DNA of 64,000 nucleotides from an unicellular cyanobacterium SU2 (GTDB lineage Bacteria; Cyanobacteriota; Cyanobacteriia; Cyanobacteriales; Microcystaceae), in the NCBI GenBank assembly GCA_002110465.1, contig NEED01000015.1:60186-124185 (forward strand), given 5' to 3'. Positions 10,473 to 20,200 of the stretch are shown in pieces; position 1 is the first letter of the stretch, and each line of letters opens with the position of its first letter. The notes below the pieces were generated by a model. It searched no databases. It was not told where the DNA came from and saw only the letters and a program-made list of their open reading frames with translations. The translations under genes and the position numbers were made by a program.

Positions 10473-11405
10473 ATGCTGCAACTGCCTAAACCATCCCAAC
10501 CCCCCAAAACCCTCGTCTCCCTGACGGAGTCCTACGAAATCTGTCGCCAAATTACGGCAAAGTATTCCAAAACGTTTTACCTAGGAACGTTGTTAATGCC
10601 TCCCGAAAAGCGTCAAGCGATTTGGGCAATCTATGTTTGGTGCCGTCGTACTGATGAATTAGTCGATGGCCCCCAAGCGCAATTGACAACTCCAGAAACC
10701 TTGCAACGTTGGGAAAAACATTTGGAGATGGTATTTTCAGGTCATCCCTTTGATGATGAGGATGTGGCCTTAGTGGATACTCTCCAACGCTTTCCTATTG
10801 AAATCGAGCCATTTCAAGATATGATTGCGGGACAACAAATGGATTTATATCGTAGTCGATATGAAACCTTTGAAGAATTAAAACTGTACTGTTACCGTGT
10901 GGCGGGAACGGTGGGGTTGATGTCCAGTTCAGTATTAGGAATTGATGGGGATAAGTCTGGCGTTCCTTGGCAAGAAAATCAAAACCATTATATTCCCAAA
11001 GAAGAAGCGATCGCCCTAGGGATTGCCAACCAATTAACCAATATTCTCAGGGATGTGGGAGAAGATGCCCAACGAGGACGGATTTATCTACCCCTAGAAG
11101 ATTTAGAAAAATTTAATTACACTCAAGAAGATCTATTAAAAGGTGTTCTTGATGAAAGATGGCGTAACCTAATGCGCTTTGAAATCCAACGCGCCCGTCA
11201 ATACTATCGGGATGCCGAACGGGGAATTCGTTTTCTATGTCGAGATTCTCGTTGGCCTGTGTGGGCAGCATTAATGCTTTATCAAGGAATTTTAAATGTG
11301 ATAGAAGCTAATAACTACGATGTCTTCACAAAACGGGCTTTTGTGCGAACACCTAAAAAAATGCTCTATCTCCCGGTTGCTTGGTTACGAGCGCAAGTTC
11401 TTTAA
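10473..11405 (+). CDS. crtB: 15-cis-phytoene synthase
   Basis: A 310-residue enzyme that condenses two geranylgeranyl diphosphates to 15-cis-phytoene, the first step of carotenoid synthesis. Both aspartate-rich, Mg-binding motifs of the squalene/phytoene synthase fold are present: RRTDELVDG near residues 65-72, and NQLTNILRDVGEDAQRGR near 187-204. YRVAGTVGLM and RGIRFLCRDSRWPVW are also characteristic. It lies directly downstream of crtP. The start at ATG 10473 gives a normal N-terminus; a slightly later start cannot be excluded. A palindromic repeat follows the stop at 11416. Confidence 0.97.
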   Translation: MLQLPKPSQPPKTLVSLTESYEICRQITAKYSKTFYLGTLLMPPEKRQAIWAIYVWCRRTDELVDGPQAQLTTPETLQRWEKHLEMVFSGHPFDDEDVALVDTLQRFPIEIEPFQDMIAGQQMDLYRSRYETFEELKLYCYRVAGTVGLMSSSVLGIDGDKSGVPWQENQNHYIPKEEAIALGIANQLTNILRDVGEDAQRGRIYLPLEDLEKFNYTQEDLLKGVLDERWRNLMRFEIQRARQYYRDAERGIRFLCRDSRWPVWAALMLYQGILNVIEANNYDVFTKRAFVRTPKKMLYLPVAWLRAQVL

Positions 11406-11415
11406 GTTTGTAGTA

Positions 11416-11429
11416 GGGGCTAAAGCCCC
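11416..11429. repeat. Palindromic repeat GGGGCTAAAGCCCC
   Basis: Same core as the palindrome at 8710-8723, with G/C outer bases. It lies 11 bases after the crtB stop and could act as a weak terminator or mRNA-end stabiliser. Confidence 0.75.
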
Positions 11430-11580
11430 ATAGACAAGTAATAAAAGGGGGAAAAGTCTCTAGAAAGTGAAAAGCAACAAGATTTTACCATCTTTATTAT
11501 CTCCCAATCATGCTATCGGCAATCAAAGATCGAGTCAGCCACTATACAATCAACATACAAGTTATTAATCAATAGCATTT

Positions 11581-12696
11581 ATGAACTGGTGGCAAAAACT
11601 TAAAAATAACTCTTTAGCTCGTTTTGGGGCAATTTTATTAATAATTTTCTATATTGTAGTGATATTTGCAGATTTTGTCGCTCCCTACAATCCCTACTTT
11701 TCTCAAGTTGACGGGTCTTTATTACCCCCAACCCCCATCTATTGGACAACCCCAGACGGTGAGTTTATTGGCCCCCATATCTATCCCACGACTCAAAGTC
11801 CGACGAATCTCGAAACGGGAAAACGTACGTTAAATGTTGATTTTGAAAACCCTGCACCCATTCGTCTGTTTGTTAAAGGCGATCGCTATCAACTGTTTCA
11901 ACTTCGCCTCCCCTTACCCCCCACGTTTGAAGAGGTGGAACTCTTCTCTGGGATACCGTTTGATCGCCATCTATTCGGTGCAGTGGGCGAGGCTAAATTA
12001 AACCTCCTAGGAACTGATGAACAAGGACGAGATCAATTGAGTCGATTGCTATTTGGGGGGAGAATCAGCCTCTTTATTGGCTTAGTCGGTATTATTATTT
12101 CTTTTCCCCTAGGAATGATTATCGGCGGTATTGCTGGCTATTTCGGGGGCTGGCTTGATGCCGTATTGATGAGGTTGGTAGAAGTATTAATGACCATTCC
12201 AGGGATTTACCTCTTGGTTGCTTTAGCGGCGGTTCTTCCCCCTAGTTTAAGCAGCGCACAACGGTTTTTACTGATTGTCCTGATTACTTCTTTTATTAGT
12301 TGGTCAGGACTAGCCAGGGTAATTCGCGGTCAAGTTCTCTCCCTCAAAGAACAGGAATTTGTCCAAGCTGCAAAGGCCATGGGGGCGACTCCAGCACGGA
12401 TTATTATACGCCATGTATTACCCCAAACCGCTACCTATATCATTATCTCAGCTACTCTCGCTGTCCCTGGATTCATTGTGGCTGAGTCTGTCTTAAGTCT
12501 CATTGGTTTAGGCATTCAACAACCCGATCCCAGTTGGGGAAATTTACTTTCAGTCGCTACTAATGCCTCGATTTTGGTGCTACAACCTTGGTTGATTTGG
12601 CCACCTGCACTGTTGATCGTTCTTACGGTTTTATCCTTTAACTTACTTGGTGATGGACTACGGGATGCCCTTGATCCTCGTTCTCTGAAAAATTAA
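11581..12696 (+). CDS. Oligopeptide/dipeptide-type ABC transporter permease (OppC/DppC-like)
   Basis: A 371-residue inner-membrane permease. One helix at about 12-32 is followed by a long periplasmic loop of about 100 residues, then five helices. The domain signature GTDEQGRDQLSRLLFGGRISL starts the transport core. The EAA loop that docks on the ATPase reads EFVQAAKAMGATPARIIIRH. This is the OppC/DppC side of peptide-type importers. No partner permease, ATPase or binding protein is adjacent, so the subunits must be encoded elsewhere, as is common in cyanobacteria. The substrate is not predictable. Confidence 0.9.
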   Translation: MNWWQKLKNNSLARFGAILLIIFYIVVIFADFVAPYNPYFSQVDGSLLPPTPIYWTTPDGEFIGPHIYPTTQSPTNLETGKRTLNVDFENPAPIRLFVKGDRYQLFQLRLPLPPTFEEVELFSGIPFDRHLFGAVGEAKLNLLGTDEQGRDQLSRLLFGGRISLFIGLVGIIISFPLGMIIGGIAGYFGGWLDAVLMRLVEVLMTIPGIYLLVALAAVLPPSLSSAQRFLLIVLITSFISWSGLARVIRGQVLSLKEQEFVQAAKAMGATPARIIIRHVLPQTATYIIISATLAVPGFIVAESVLSLIGLGIQQPDPSWGNLLSVATNASILVLQPWLIWPPALLIVLTVLSFNLLGDGLRDALDPRSLKN

Positions 12697-12954
12697 AGTC
12701 TTTCTCCGAACTCCTAAATGTATATTTTTGTTACAGTCCCCTTATTGCTAAAGTTTCTTCCTTGACTCTTAAAGAAAGTTAAGCGAAACTAACAAACAAT
12801 AAAAGTAGTCTTCTACTTAAAAATTAATTTTTGCTAAAATTTAGTTCAGATCATTGCAGTTGATTAAGATTATTAAAATAAGTTATGTTAACAATATTGA
12901 TCTTCTTCAACTAGCAACTGATTCCAAAGCCCTAACATTAACAGAGCATTAGCC

Positions 12955-13170
12955 ATGTCGATGGAAACCCTAGAATTCATTATCTATCCCGACGGTCGCG
13001 TTCAAGAAAAAGTGACAGGCATCGTTGGAGCTTCTTGTCAAGAGGTAACAGCAGCGATCGAAGCTCAATTAGGGCGAGTTGTCTCTCAAGAGAAGACCGC
13101 GCAATATTACTCTCAACCGGTTAACCAATCTGCTCAAGCGACTAATCAAGAAAGTTTCAGCAATTGGTAA
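12955..13170 (+). CDS. DUF2997 family small protein
   Basis: A 71-residue protein with the core METLEFIIYPDGRVQEKVTG, then a helix (CQEVTAAIEAQLG) and a polar tail. The pattern of one beta-hairpin with a YPDGRV motif fits the DUF2997 family. It is the first of three tightly spaced genes, with a DUF1257 protein 55 bases later and a ferredoxin overlapping that. The trio is conserved in cyanobacteria and suggests one pathway, but no biochemical role is established to my knowledge. Start at ATG 12955; an internal ATG two codons later is equally possible. Confidence 0.8.
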   Translation: MSMETLEFIIYPDGRVQEKVTGIVGASCQEVTAAIEAQLGRVVSQEKTAQYYSQPVNQSAQATNQESFSNW

Positions 13171-13225
13171 AAGCTTTCCTTTTTCCCTTAGTTAAACCCT
13201 GTTTAAATTTAAAACCCTTAACCTT

Positions 13226-13612
13226 ATGTCACACTTTAGCAATATCAAAACCCAAATTCGTAATCTAACCTCCCTGAAAGCCGCTCTTGATGAAATGGGA
13301 ATTGACTGGAAGGAAGGTCCTCATCCTATTAGAGGATATCAAGGACAAACTCACACCGCCGAAGTGGTAGTTGAACAAGACAACAATTACGATATCGGGT
13401 TTCGTTGGAATGGCAGCGAATACGAATTAGTTGCTGACTTACAATACTGGCAACAGCCTTTATCCGTAGAAGGTTTCCTCAAACAGGTAACTCAAGGTTA
13501 TGCCTATCATACGGTTATTAACGAATCTGCGAAACAAGGGTTTCAGGTTGCCCAACAAGAAAAAAATGAAGACGGTTCTATCCGCTTAGTTGTTCAACGC
13601 TGGAGTGCTTAA
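13226..13612 (+). CDS. DUF1257 protein, Ycf35-like
   Basis: A 128-residue protein opening MSHFSNIKTQIRNLTSLKAAL, then EMGIDWKEGP and GYQGQTHTAEVVVEQDNNYDIGF. These strings mark the DUF1257 family, which includes the plastid-encoded Ycf35 of red algae. It shares a 1-base stop/start overlap (TAATG) with the downstream ferredoxin, a strong sign of translational coupling. Function is unknown; constant pairing with a ferredoxin and a DUF2997 protein hints at a redox or Fe-S-linked role (inference). Confidence 0.88.
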   Translation: MSHFSNIKTQIRNLTSLKAALDEMGIDWKEGPHPIRGYQGQTHTAEVVVEQDNNYDIGFRWNGSEYELVADLQYWQQPLSVEGFLKQVTQGYAYHTVINESAKQGFQVAQQEKNEDGSIRLVVQRWSA

Positions 13613-14025
13613 TGGCTGATTTTTCCCCTAACCAAGATCGTTCTGGACTAGAGCCAGAGTTAGGGGGGATCTTTCGAGATGCCCCCGAAAGAACAGGTTT
13701 TGAGCCGGAGTTAGGGGGACAGCTTCGGCAAAAAGGAGTCTATGTTGATGAAGTAACTTGTATTGGTTGCAAACATTGCGCCCACGTTGCTCCCAATACT
13801 TTTTATATAGAGTCAGATCATGGGCGATCGCGGGTTTATAACCAGGATGGGGACGAAGAAGATACCATCCAAGAAGCGATAGATACCTGTCCCGTTGATT
13901 GCATCCACTGGGTCGATTATACCAAGCTTAAAGAACTTGAAGCACAACGCAGATATCAAGAAGTTAGACCTTTAGGGTTCCCCCAAGTGAATAAAGATCC
14001 TAAAGGAAAGAAACCCCAACCATAG
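13612..14025 (+). CDS. 4Fe-4S ferredoxin with duplicated N-terminal motif
   Basis: A 137-residue small Fe-S protein. Cluster ligands are in CIGCKHC (about residues 47-53) and TCPVDC (about 99-104), giving the C-x2-C-x2-C plus distal CP arrangement of a single 4Fe-4S ferredoxin. Before the cluster domain the motif SGLEPELGG / TGFEPELGG is repeated with 13 residues between. The C-terminal tail is basic and Pro-rich. It is translationally coupled to the DUF1257 gene by a 1-base overlap. It probably transfers electrons to a partner in that module; the partner is unknown. Confidence 0.88.
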   Translation: MADFSPNQDRSGLEPELGGIFRDAPERTGFEPELGGQLRQKGVYVDEVTCIGCKHCAHVAPNTFYIESDHGRSRVYNQDGDEEDTIQEAIDTCPVDCIHWVDYTKLKELEAQRRYQEVRPLGFPQVNKDPKGKKPQP

Positions 14026-14143
14026 TATGATTTTTGAATCAATTAGCAATCGCCTTGGATGAAGACTCCAGGGTTTCTTATTTTTTTAAATCGAGCAGTT
14101 TCTTTGATATCCCACGACCTATCAAGAATTACGGGAGTGCTTC

Positions 14144-15172
14144 CTAGGTTTCTAAAGCTTGATTCGCTTCTTCATTTTGGCTATCTTCAATTCCAGATTT
14201 AATCAAGATGGGTTGAAGAATTGTTATATGTAAATCTTTGCGGGTTTTTCTGTTGAGAAACTTTCGTTGTAACCCTTCCCATTGTTGCCATTTCTGGTAA
14301 CGATTCTCTAGTAATTTATTTGACAAGACAGTTACTTTTTGATCTAGATCTTGTTTAAAAATGCTACCGAGAAATTCCCTTAACACAAAGCTATCTTGAA
14401 TCTCCCCAAGAACAGTTTGTAACTCTTTTATGTCTTTGACTTGCTCTTGATAAACATCCCCATAAAATTGAGTAAAAAGCTCCATATTATAACGGGATCT
14501 TTTGCCTTCTTTTCGTAAATCATGCAATACCAGCCCTTTGTTATTTAAGATATTTTTAACCTCTTCTTTAGATAAACCATCAGGAAATTGAATTTCACCA
14601 TTATCAAAATTAACTCCTACACACCACCCAGGATGTAACATTAATTTACTCACTTGGGGTAATAATAAATCGGGTAAAATATCATGAATAGAGATTTGAC
14701 CAATATCCTGATAGTTTGGAGCATTTAACCATTGTTCAAATGATTGTTTTAGGGCTACATATTTTTTGTGTCCCAGAATTTTTTTGACTTTCTTGAATGC
14801 CTTTTTTCTTTGTTTCGCTAAGGTCTTTAACGCTTGATCTAGATATTTTTGTTCCTCATGGGGTAAGGTGGGTTGATACTGATTCTTTAGTGTTTCTTCT
14901 AACACATCAATATCTCGTAATTTGCCCAAAACTTTAGCGACTTTTCCCACCTGTTTTTCTCCTGCTTCTTCAGGTAACTTAAGGGCAGGTGCAAAGCCAA
15001 CAATGGCACTTCTTAACCGCCTCATTCCTACACGAATTTGATGCAATTCTTCAGGATCAGTATCTTGAATAACCGCTTCTTCATGTTTCAGAATTTTATT
15101 AAAATGTTTGGCTATGGCAATGTAAGCCCAATCTCCAAACGTTTTAGGTTCATGTTCTAAGGTATATTTCAT
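14144..15172 (-). CDS. CHAD domain protein
   Basis: A 342-residue, Lys-rich helical protein. The signature HQIRVGMRRLRSAIVGF near residues 45-60 and LGKLRDIDVLEETL near 85-98 define the CHAD domain (conserved histidine alpha-helical domain), which binds inorganic polyphosphate in characterised members. A second half with LHDLRKEGKRSRYNMELF repeats the pattern. No CYTH triphosphatase domain is fused or adjacent, unlike many CHAD genes. It is transcribed in the same direction as the nucleotidase gene upstream (gap 93 bases). AGGAGGTT-like bases just before the ATG (CCTCCTAGGAG on the + strand at about 15182) support the start. Confidence 0.9.
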   Translation of the reverse strand: MKYTLEHEPKTFGDWAYIAIAKHFNKILKHEEAVIQDTDPEELHQIRVGMRRLRSAIVGFAPALKLPEEAGEKQVGKVAKVLGKLRDIDVLEETLKNQYQPTLPHEEQKYLDQALKTLAKQRKKAFKKVKKILGHKKYVALKQSFEQWLNAPNYQDIGQISIHDILPDLLLPQVSKLMLHPGWCVGVNFDNGEIQFPDGLSKEEVKNILNNKGLVLHDLRKEGKRSRYNMELFTQFYGDVYQEQVKDIKELQTVLGEIQDSFVLREFLGSIFKQDLDQKVTVLSNKLLENRYQKWQQWEGLQRKFLNRKTRKDLHITILQPILIKSGIEDSQNEEANQALET

Positions 15173-15265
15173 ACTTTTAACCTCCTAGGAGAACTGGAAC
15201 TATGTATGTATTCTAGGAAATTAAATCAATAAATTATGGAAACGTTAAGTTATTTTAACCTAATG

Positions 15266-16243
15266 TTAACTTTGATCAAGTTGAGCAATCATGTCCAACA
15301 CCTGTTGATGGATGATGCCATTGCTAACCAAAATACCGTTATTCTCACTTAACTTAGCTCCTAAAGAAAAATTGAGGGGTTGACCTCCTAAATCAGTCAC
15401 TTTTCCCCCTGCTTCCTCAACAATAATCGCTCCGGCTGCATGATCCCAAATATTCTCTTTTTTTGCCTTAAATTGGGGTAAAGGAACCCGTAAATAGAGA
15501 TCCGCCTCTCCCCTAGCCACGGCACCATATTTAGCCTGGGAGTCCATTTGTTGAGGGGTTTGAGTCCACCTTAACATCTCATCAATCTTATTTTGTACTG
15601 CGCGATCGCTGTGGGCAGATTCCACACTTTCAATGCGGCGCAATTGGTTAGTATCATTAAAAGCATTAACCCGTATTGGCTGAGATTTACCAGTAGACAA
15701 GGATATTTCTACACTTCCGTGTCCCCGAACTCCAACAAAGACTACGCCTTGCTTTCCATCAGATCTCGAAGGTAATGCAGGACAAGCAAGAACCCCTAAT
15801 TGAATAATTCCATTTTCTACTAACGCCAGGGCGATCGCATATTGATCCCCTCGAATATACCCTTTAGTCCCGTCAATGGGATCTAACGTCCAGTAGCGCG
15901 GTGCCAGTTTACCGTTACCCCAATTAATAGAGTCAATCACATCTTGTGGCGTTATCTGGGGGAGGATCTGCTGTACCTGCTCAGTTATTTGAGCCAGAAT
16001 GATAGAAGATTCTGGTTTCTGGAGTGAAAAAGCATCTTCTTCGGCTATTACTGGATCATGGGGGAAAGCTTCAGCTAAAGCGTGACAGATAACCGCTTGT
16101 GATCCAAAATCAGCCACCGTTACCGGACTGGTATCAGCTTTGTGTAAGGTTGAAGAAGGCTTAAGGGCGCGAACTCGTTGACAGAGTTGGGTGGCTGCAG
16201 TGACAGAGGCGATCGCTACTTGTTTTTCTTGAGTTTTAATCAT
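15266..16243 (-). CDS. 3'(2'),5'-bisphosphate nucleotidase, HAL2-like
   Basis: A 325-residue member of the inositol monophosphatase superfamily. Metal-binding motifs are AEEDAF (about residues 67-72), LDPIDGTKG (about 128-136) and, near the end, WDHAAGAIIVEEAGG. The GTKGYIRGDQYAIALAL string is characteristic of the HAL2 branch, which removes the 3'-phosphate from PAP/PAPS and so supports sulfate assimilation and salt tolerance. Length is close to cyanobacterial and plant SAL1/HAL2 proteins. The substrate preference over other bisphosphates is inferred from these motifs. Confidence 0.88.
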   Translation of the reverse strand: MIKTQEKQVAIASVTAATQLCQRVRALKPSSTLHKADTSPVTVADFGSQAVICHALAEAFPHDPVIAEEDAFSLQKPESSIILAQITEQVQQILPQITPQDVIDSINWGNGKLAPRYWTLDPIDGTKGYIRGDQYAIALALVENGIIQLGVLACPALPSRSDGKQGVVFVGVRGHGSVEISLSTGKSQPIRVNAFNDTNQLRRIESVESAHSDRAVQNKIDEMLRWTQTPQQMDSQAKYGAVARGEADLYLRVPLPQFKAKKENIWDHAAGAIIVEEAGGKVTDLGGQPLNFSLGAKLSENNGILVSNGIIHQQVLDMIAQLDQS

Positions 16244-16374
16244 TGATCAAGCTAATTTTAGGAAATTGGTATTACGATGTTTGATTCTAAAAATAATCTA
16301 TTCTTTTCAAGAATCAATCAAAATCTACTGGTAGTGTTAAGGGAATTCCATAGCACTTAAAGATATTATTCATC

Positions 16375-17160
16375 ATGAAAAAGCTGTTTAATACCCAATC
16401 AAAAAATTGGGTTCAATTTATCAGCTTTGTCGGGCTAGTTAGTCTAGTCTCAATAGGTGTCAAATCTCCAGTTTTAGCAGCCAATTTAGATTTGACCACC
16501 TGGGAAAAATCAGGAGATGTCAAGATAAATAGCCAGAGTCAAATTGATCTCTCAACCGATGGTTTAGTTGCTGACGACGAAGAGTTAGGGGCTAATAACG
16601 GCGATTTTAACTTTTCAGGAGAAACAGCCTCAATGGTTGGTTTTGGAGGGTTAGAAGACTTTCTAGACATAGAAGCTTCTTCATTAGATGTTGAAGGATT
16701 TGCTTATGAAGGGTCAGCCATCAAAACAAATTTAACGGTTAATGCCGGCGATCGCTTAATCTTTGACTGGCAATTTTTCACCAATGAAACATCAACTGTC
16801 CTAGCAGAAGAACTACATCCATTGAATGACTATGCTTTTTTATTAGTCAATGGAGAAATAGAAAAATTTGCTGACTATCAACAAGCAACGAACCCATCAC
16901 CGTTGTTTGATCGTCAAACAGAAATCGAAACCTTTGACTATACCTTTACAGTAGGAGGAATTTATCCCATTGCTTTGGGTGTAATTGACGTGGATGATTT
17001 TTCTATTACCTCAGCTTTGTCAGTAGAAAATATTCGTCTAGAACCAATACCAGAACCCTTGACTGTATTGGGAGTAGGGACAGCGATCGCCTTGGGAACC
17101 GGATTCAAAAAAAGTCTCACCAAAAAACGGAGAAATAACCTGTCATCATCACAAACTTAA
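16375..17160 (+). CDS. PEP-CTERM sorting-signal protein
   Basis: A 261-residue exported protein. The signal peptide runs to about residue 35 (hydrophobic WVQFISFVGLVSLVSIGV, then VLAAN). The middle is an acidic beta-rich domain with no catalytic motif that I can recognise. The C-terminus has EPIPEPLTVLGVGTAIALGT followed by a basic tail, i.e. the PEP motif, transmembrane segment and Lys/Arg cluster of proteins sorted by the exosortase/PEP-CTERM route. The same mature-domain type occurs widely in cyanobacteria with unknown function. It lies 84 bases upstream of the giant RHS gene on the same strand, though any link is unproven. Confidence 0.85.
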   Translation: MKKLFNTQSKNWVQFISFVGLVSLVSIGVKSPVLAANLDLTTWEKSGDVKINSQSQIDLSTDGLVADDEELGANNGDFNFSGETASMVGFGGLEDFLDIEASSLDVEGFAYEGSAIKTNLTVNAGDRLIFDWQFFTNETSTVLAEELHPLNDYAFLLVNGEIEKFADYQQATNPSPLFDRQTEIETFDYTFTVGGIYPIALGVIDVDDFSITSALSVENIRLEPIPEPLTVLGVGTAIALGTGFKKSLTKKRRNNLSSSQT

Positions 17161-17244
17161 GAGATTTATCCGTTATTCTAAATTTTTATGAAGTTTCAAA
17201 CCTAACCTCCCCCATTTCCTTGATTAAGTTGTAATATTCCAATC

Positions 17245-20200
17245 ATGCTAGATTCGACCTTTCCCCAAGAAAACATCAATATAATCGGAGTTTCTGAGAA
17301 TCCTCTCACTTTACAAAACACACTAGAAGGAGGAAATGATTTTTCAGGAGTATCTGCCCTAAGTAGCCTAGAAGAGAGAGAATTTCTCGAAATTCTAGGA
17401 ACGGTAGGGAGAGATATTCTAGAAGGGACAGAAGCAGACGAGAGAATAATTGGAGGGTTTGGGCGAGATCTTCTCAATGGAGGGGAAGGGTTAGATATCT
17501 TTGTTTACCAAAACCTACGGGATGCAGGGGATATTATCCGAGAATTTGAACGGCAACAAGACAAGATTGATCTTACGGATGTCTTGACGGGGTTTGGTTA
17601 TACAGGACTAGATCCCCTTGAAGATGGTTATGTTGCGCTACGGGATTACAATGGGGGAACACAGGTATTACTTGATGCAGATGGATTAGGAGGACGGCCA
17701 GGAAGACCGTTCATTTTTATTGAAAACGTTACTGCTGATGAATTAGGAAGTTTTAAGGAACATTTTTGTCCCCATCCAATTGTTGAGAATGAACCCCCAA
17801 CGATTGAATTAAATAATCGTGTTGAAAGTCTCAATGAAAATACAGACACAACCAACGCAATCAAAGTAGCAGAAATTATTATTGATGACGATGGAATTGG
17901 AAGCAATAATCTTGATTTAACAGGAAATGATGCTGATTCCTTTATTATTGTTGGGAGTGAATTATTCCTCAAAGCAGGAATTGAGTTAAACTTTGAAGAT
18001 AAGTCAGTTTATGATGTCACTGTTGAAGTTGACGACACAGAAGTTGGAACAACCCCTGATGATACTGTTGATTATAGTTTAAACATAACCGAAGTAACAA
18101 GTAACGACATATTTTTGTTAGAAGGCAACTCATTCCGAGTCGAAGAAAGAGAAACAATTATTATTCCTAATACCTCTTCTGTGTTAACTTTTAGCTATGA
18201 AAATCTCAACTTTGATTTAACCGATACTAACAATATAAATGATGCTTTTGAAATTGCTTTAATAGATGCAGAAGGAAACACATTAGTCCATACAATTGAT
18301 GAAAATCGAGATAGTTTTTTAAATATTACCGAAGAACAACCAATGGCGATCGCTTCAGGGACATCTGTTGAAGCAGGGCAAGTTACCCTTAATTTAACGG
18401 GACTACCAGTAGGAGAAGCAAGCCTAATATTTCGTTTAGTTAATAATGATACCGATACACAAACTTCAGTAACTATTAAAAATATTAAAATATTACCAGG
18501 AGATGATACCTTACCTCAAGGAGTAATTCCCAATTCAACAACGACAAGATTAACAGAACAAGAAATTAATTTTTCTCTTTTATCTGATATATCAGGTAGT
18601 ATTAATACTCAGTATCAAAGCACATCCTTTAATGAAGACACACAGGTTCTTTTTGCTGAGTTTAAGGCGAATAATGAAGGAATATATTTTATTGACAGTC
18701 CTTTAATTGTCGCTATTGATAAAATTAGCGATCCAAGGATACAAATTATTGGAAATGATGGACTAACACCTGATGGTTTACCGTATTACGACTTGAGGGA
18801 TGGTGTTTCCGATATAACGTTAGAACCGAACGAAAGTACCCTTGCCAAAACTTTGCAGTTTTACAATCCTTCTAGAACTCAGTTTACCTATGATTTGAAA
18901 TTTTTTGGGCAACTCAATCAAGCGCCGGAAATTATCAATGATCCTAATTTAGAAAGCATAATTGACAAACGTTACAGTTACAAGGTAGAAGCGATCGACC
19001 CCAACAAAGATTCTTTGAGCTATAGCCTTGCGGCTGCGCCTCTAGGAATGAATATTGATGCTCAAACAGGTCTTCTGAGTTGGACTCCAACTGCTGGAGA
19101 TGCAGGGAATCATTCAGTCACAGTGCTAGTAGATGATGGCCGTGGAGGAGAGACAAAACAAACATTTATTTTGTCGGTGATAACAGATCCTCCCAATCGC
19201 CCGCCAATTTTTACTTCATTACCAGATGTAGATGGGCGAATCAGAGATATTTATGAATACCAGCCCATAGTGGAGGATGCAGATGGAGACTCCTTCACCT
19301 TTAGTCTTAATGCAGCCCCAGCCAATATGACCATTGATTCTCTTAGCGGAGCAATTGAATGGGTTCCCACAGTTGACCAACTTGGGCTAAATAATGTGGA
19401 GCTGACAGTAAAAGATAGTACAGGTGAAGAAACCAGCCAAAATTATCAAATCTTGGTTGGGGCAGAAGCAGATAACAACGCTCCACTATTCACTAGTGAG
19501 CCAGTCAAACAATTTTCTGTCGCCTTGCCTAGTTCCAGTACAGGAGAAGTCAATCCTTCCTTGATTCGTCTCAATATAGGGGAATCTCGCTCAGAAACTT
19601 TGTCATTAGAACTGCCCAGTGAAGAGGAAAATATAGGACTATTCAGTGATATTGTCTTCCTAATGGATGAATCAGGCTCTATGGAAGGGGAACAAGAGTG
19701 GCTGGGTGAGATGGTACTGGATTTAGAAACAGCTCTCCAAGATAAGGGTATCGGTCCTAATCGTTATGGCTTGCTTGGATTTGCCGCCACAATCCAACAG
19801 GCAATTGCCGGAAATGCCAATGTTCGTAATTTGAATGGATTTAACCAGGAGCTTTCTGTTTATGGACCGGGAAATCAGTTAGTTGAGAGTCTTATTTTAG
19901 AAGAATATCCAGTCGCTGAATTTCATTTGCCTGCTGATGGTGACTATACTGTAGTTTTAGACAAAGTTACAGCCGATTCAATAGAATATGATCTGCGTCT
20001 GGATGTAGAGACAGGTATTCCAGTAATTCCCTTTGGTCTTGATGAGATCGTCAGTGGAACTATTACTGCTGGAGAAGAACAAACATCAACTTTTGAAGCA
20101 TCTGCTGGACTCAGAGTTTACTTTGATGCGATTAGTTCCTCCTCTAATCTAATTAGAGTTGATCTTTTGAGTCCCAGTGGCAAGGAGGTGTTTAACGATA

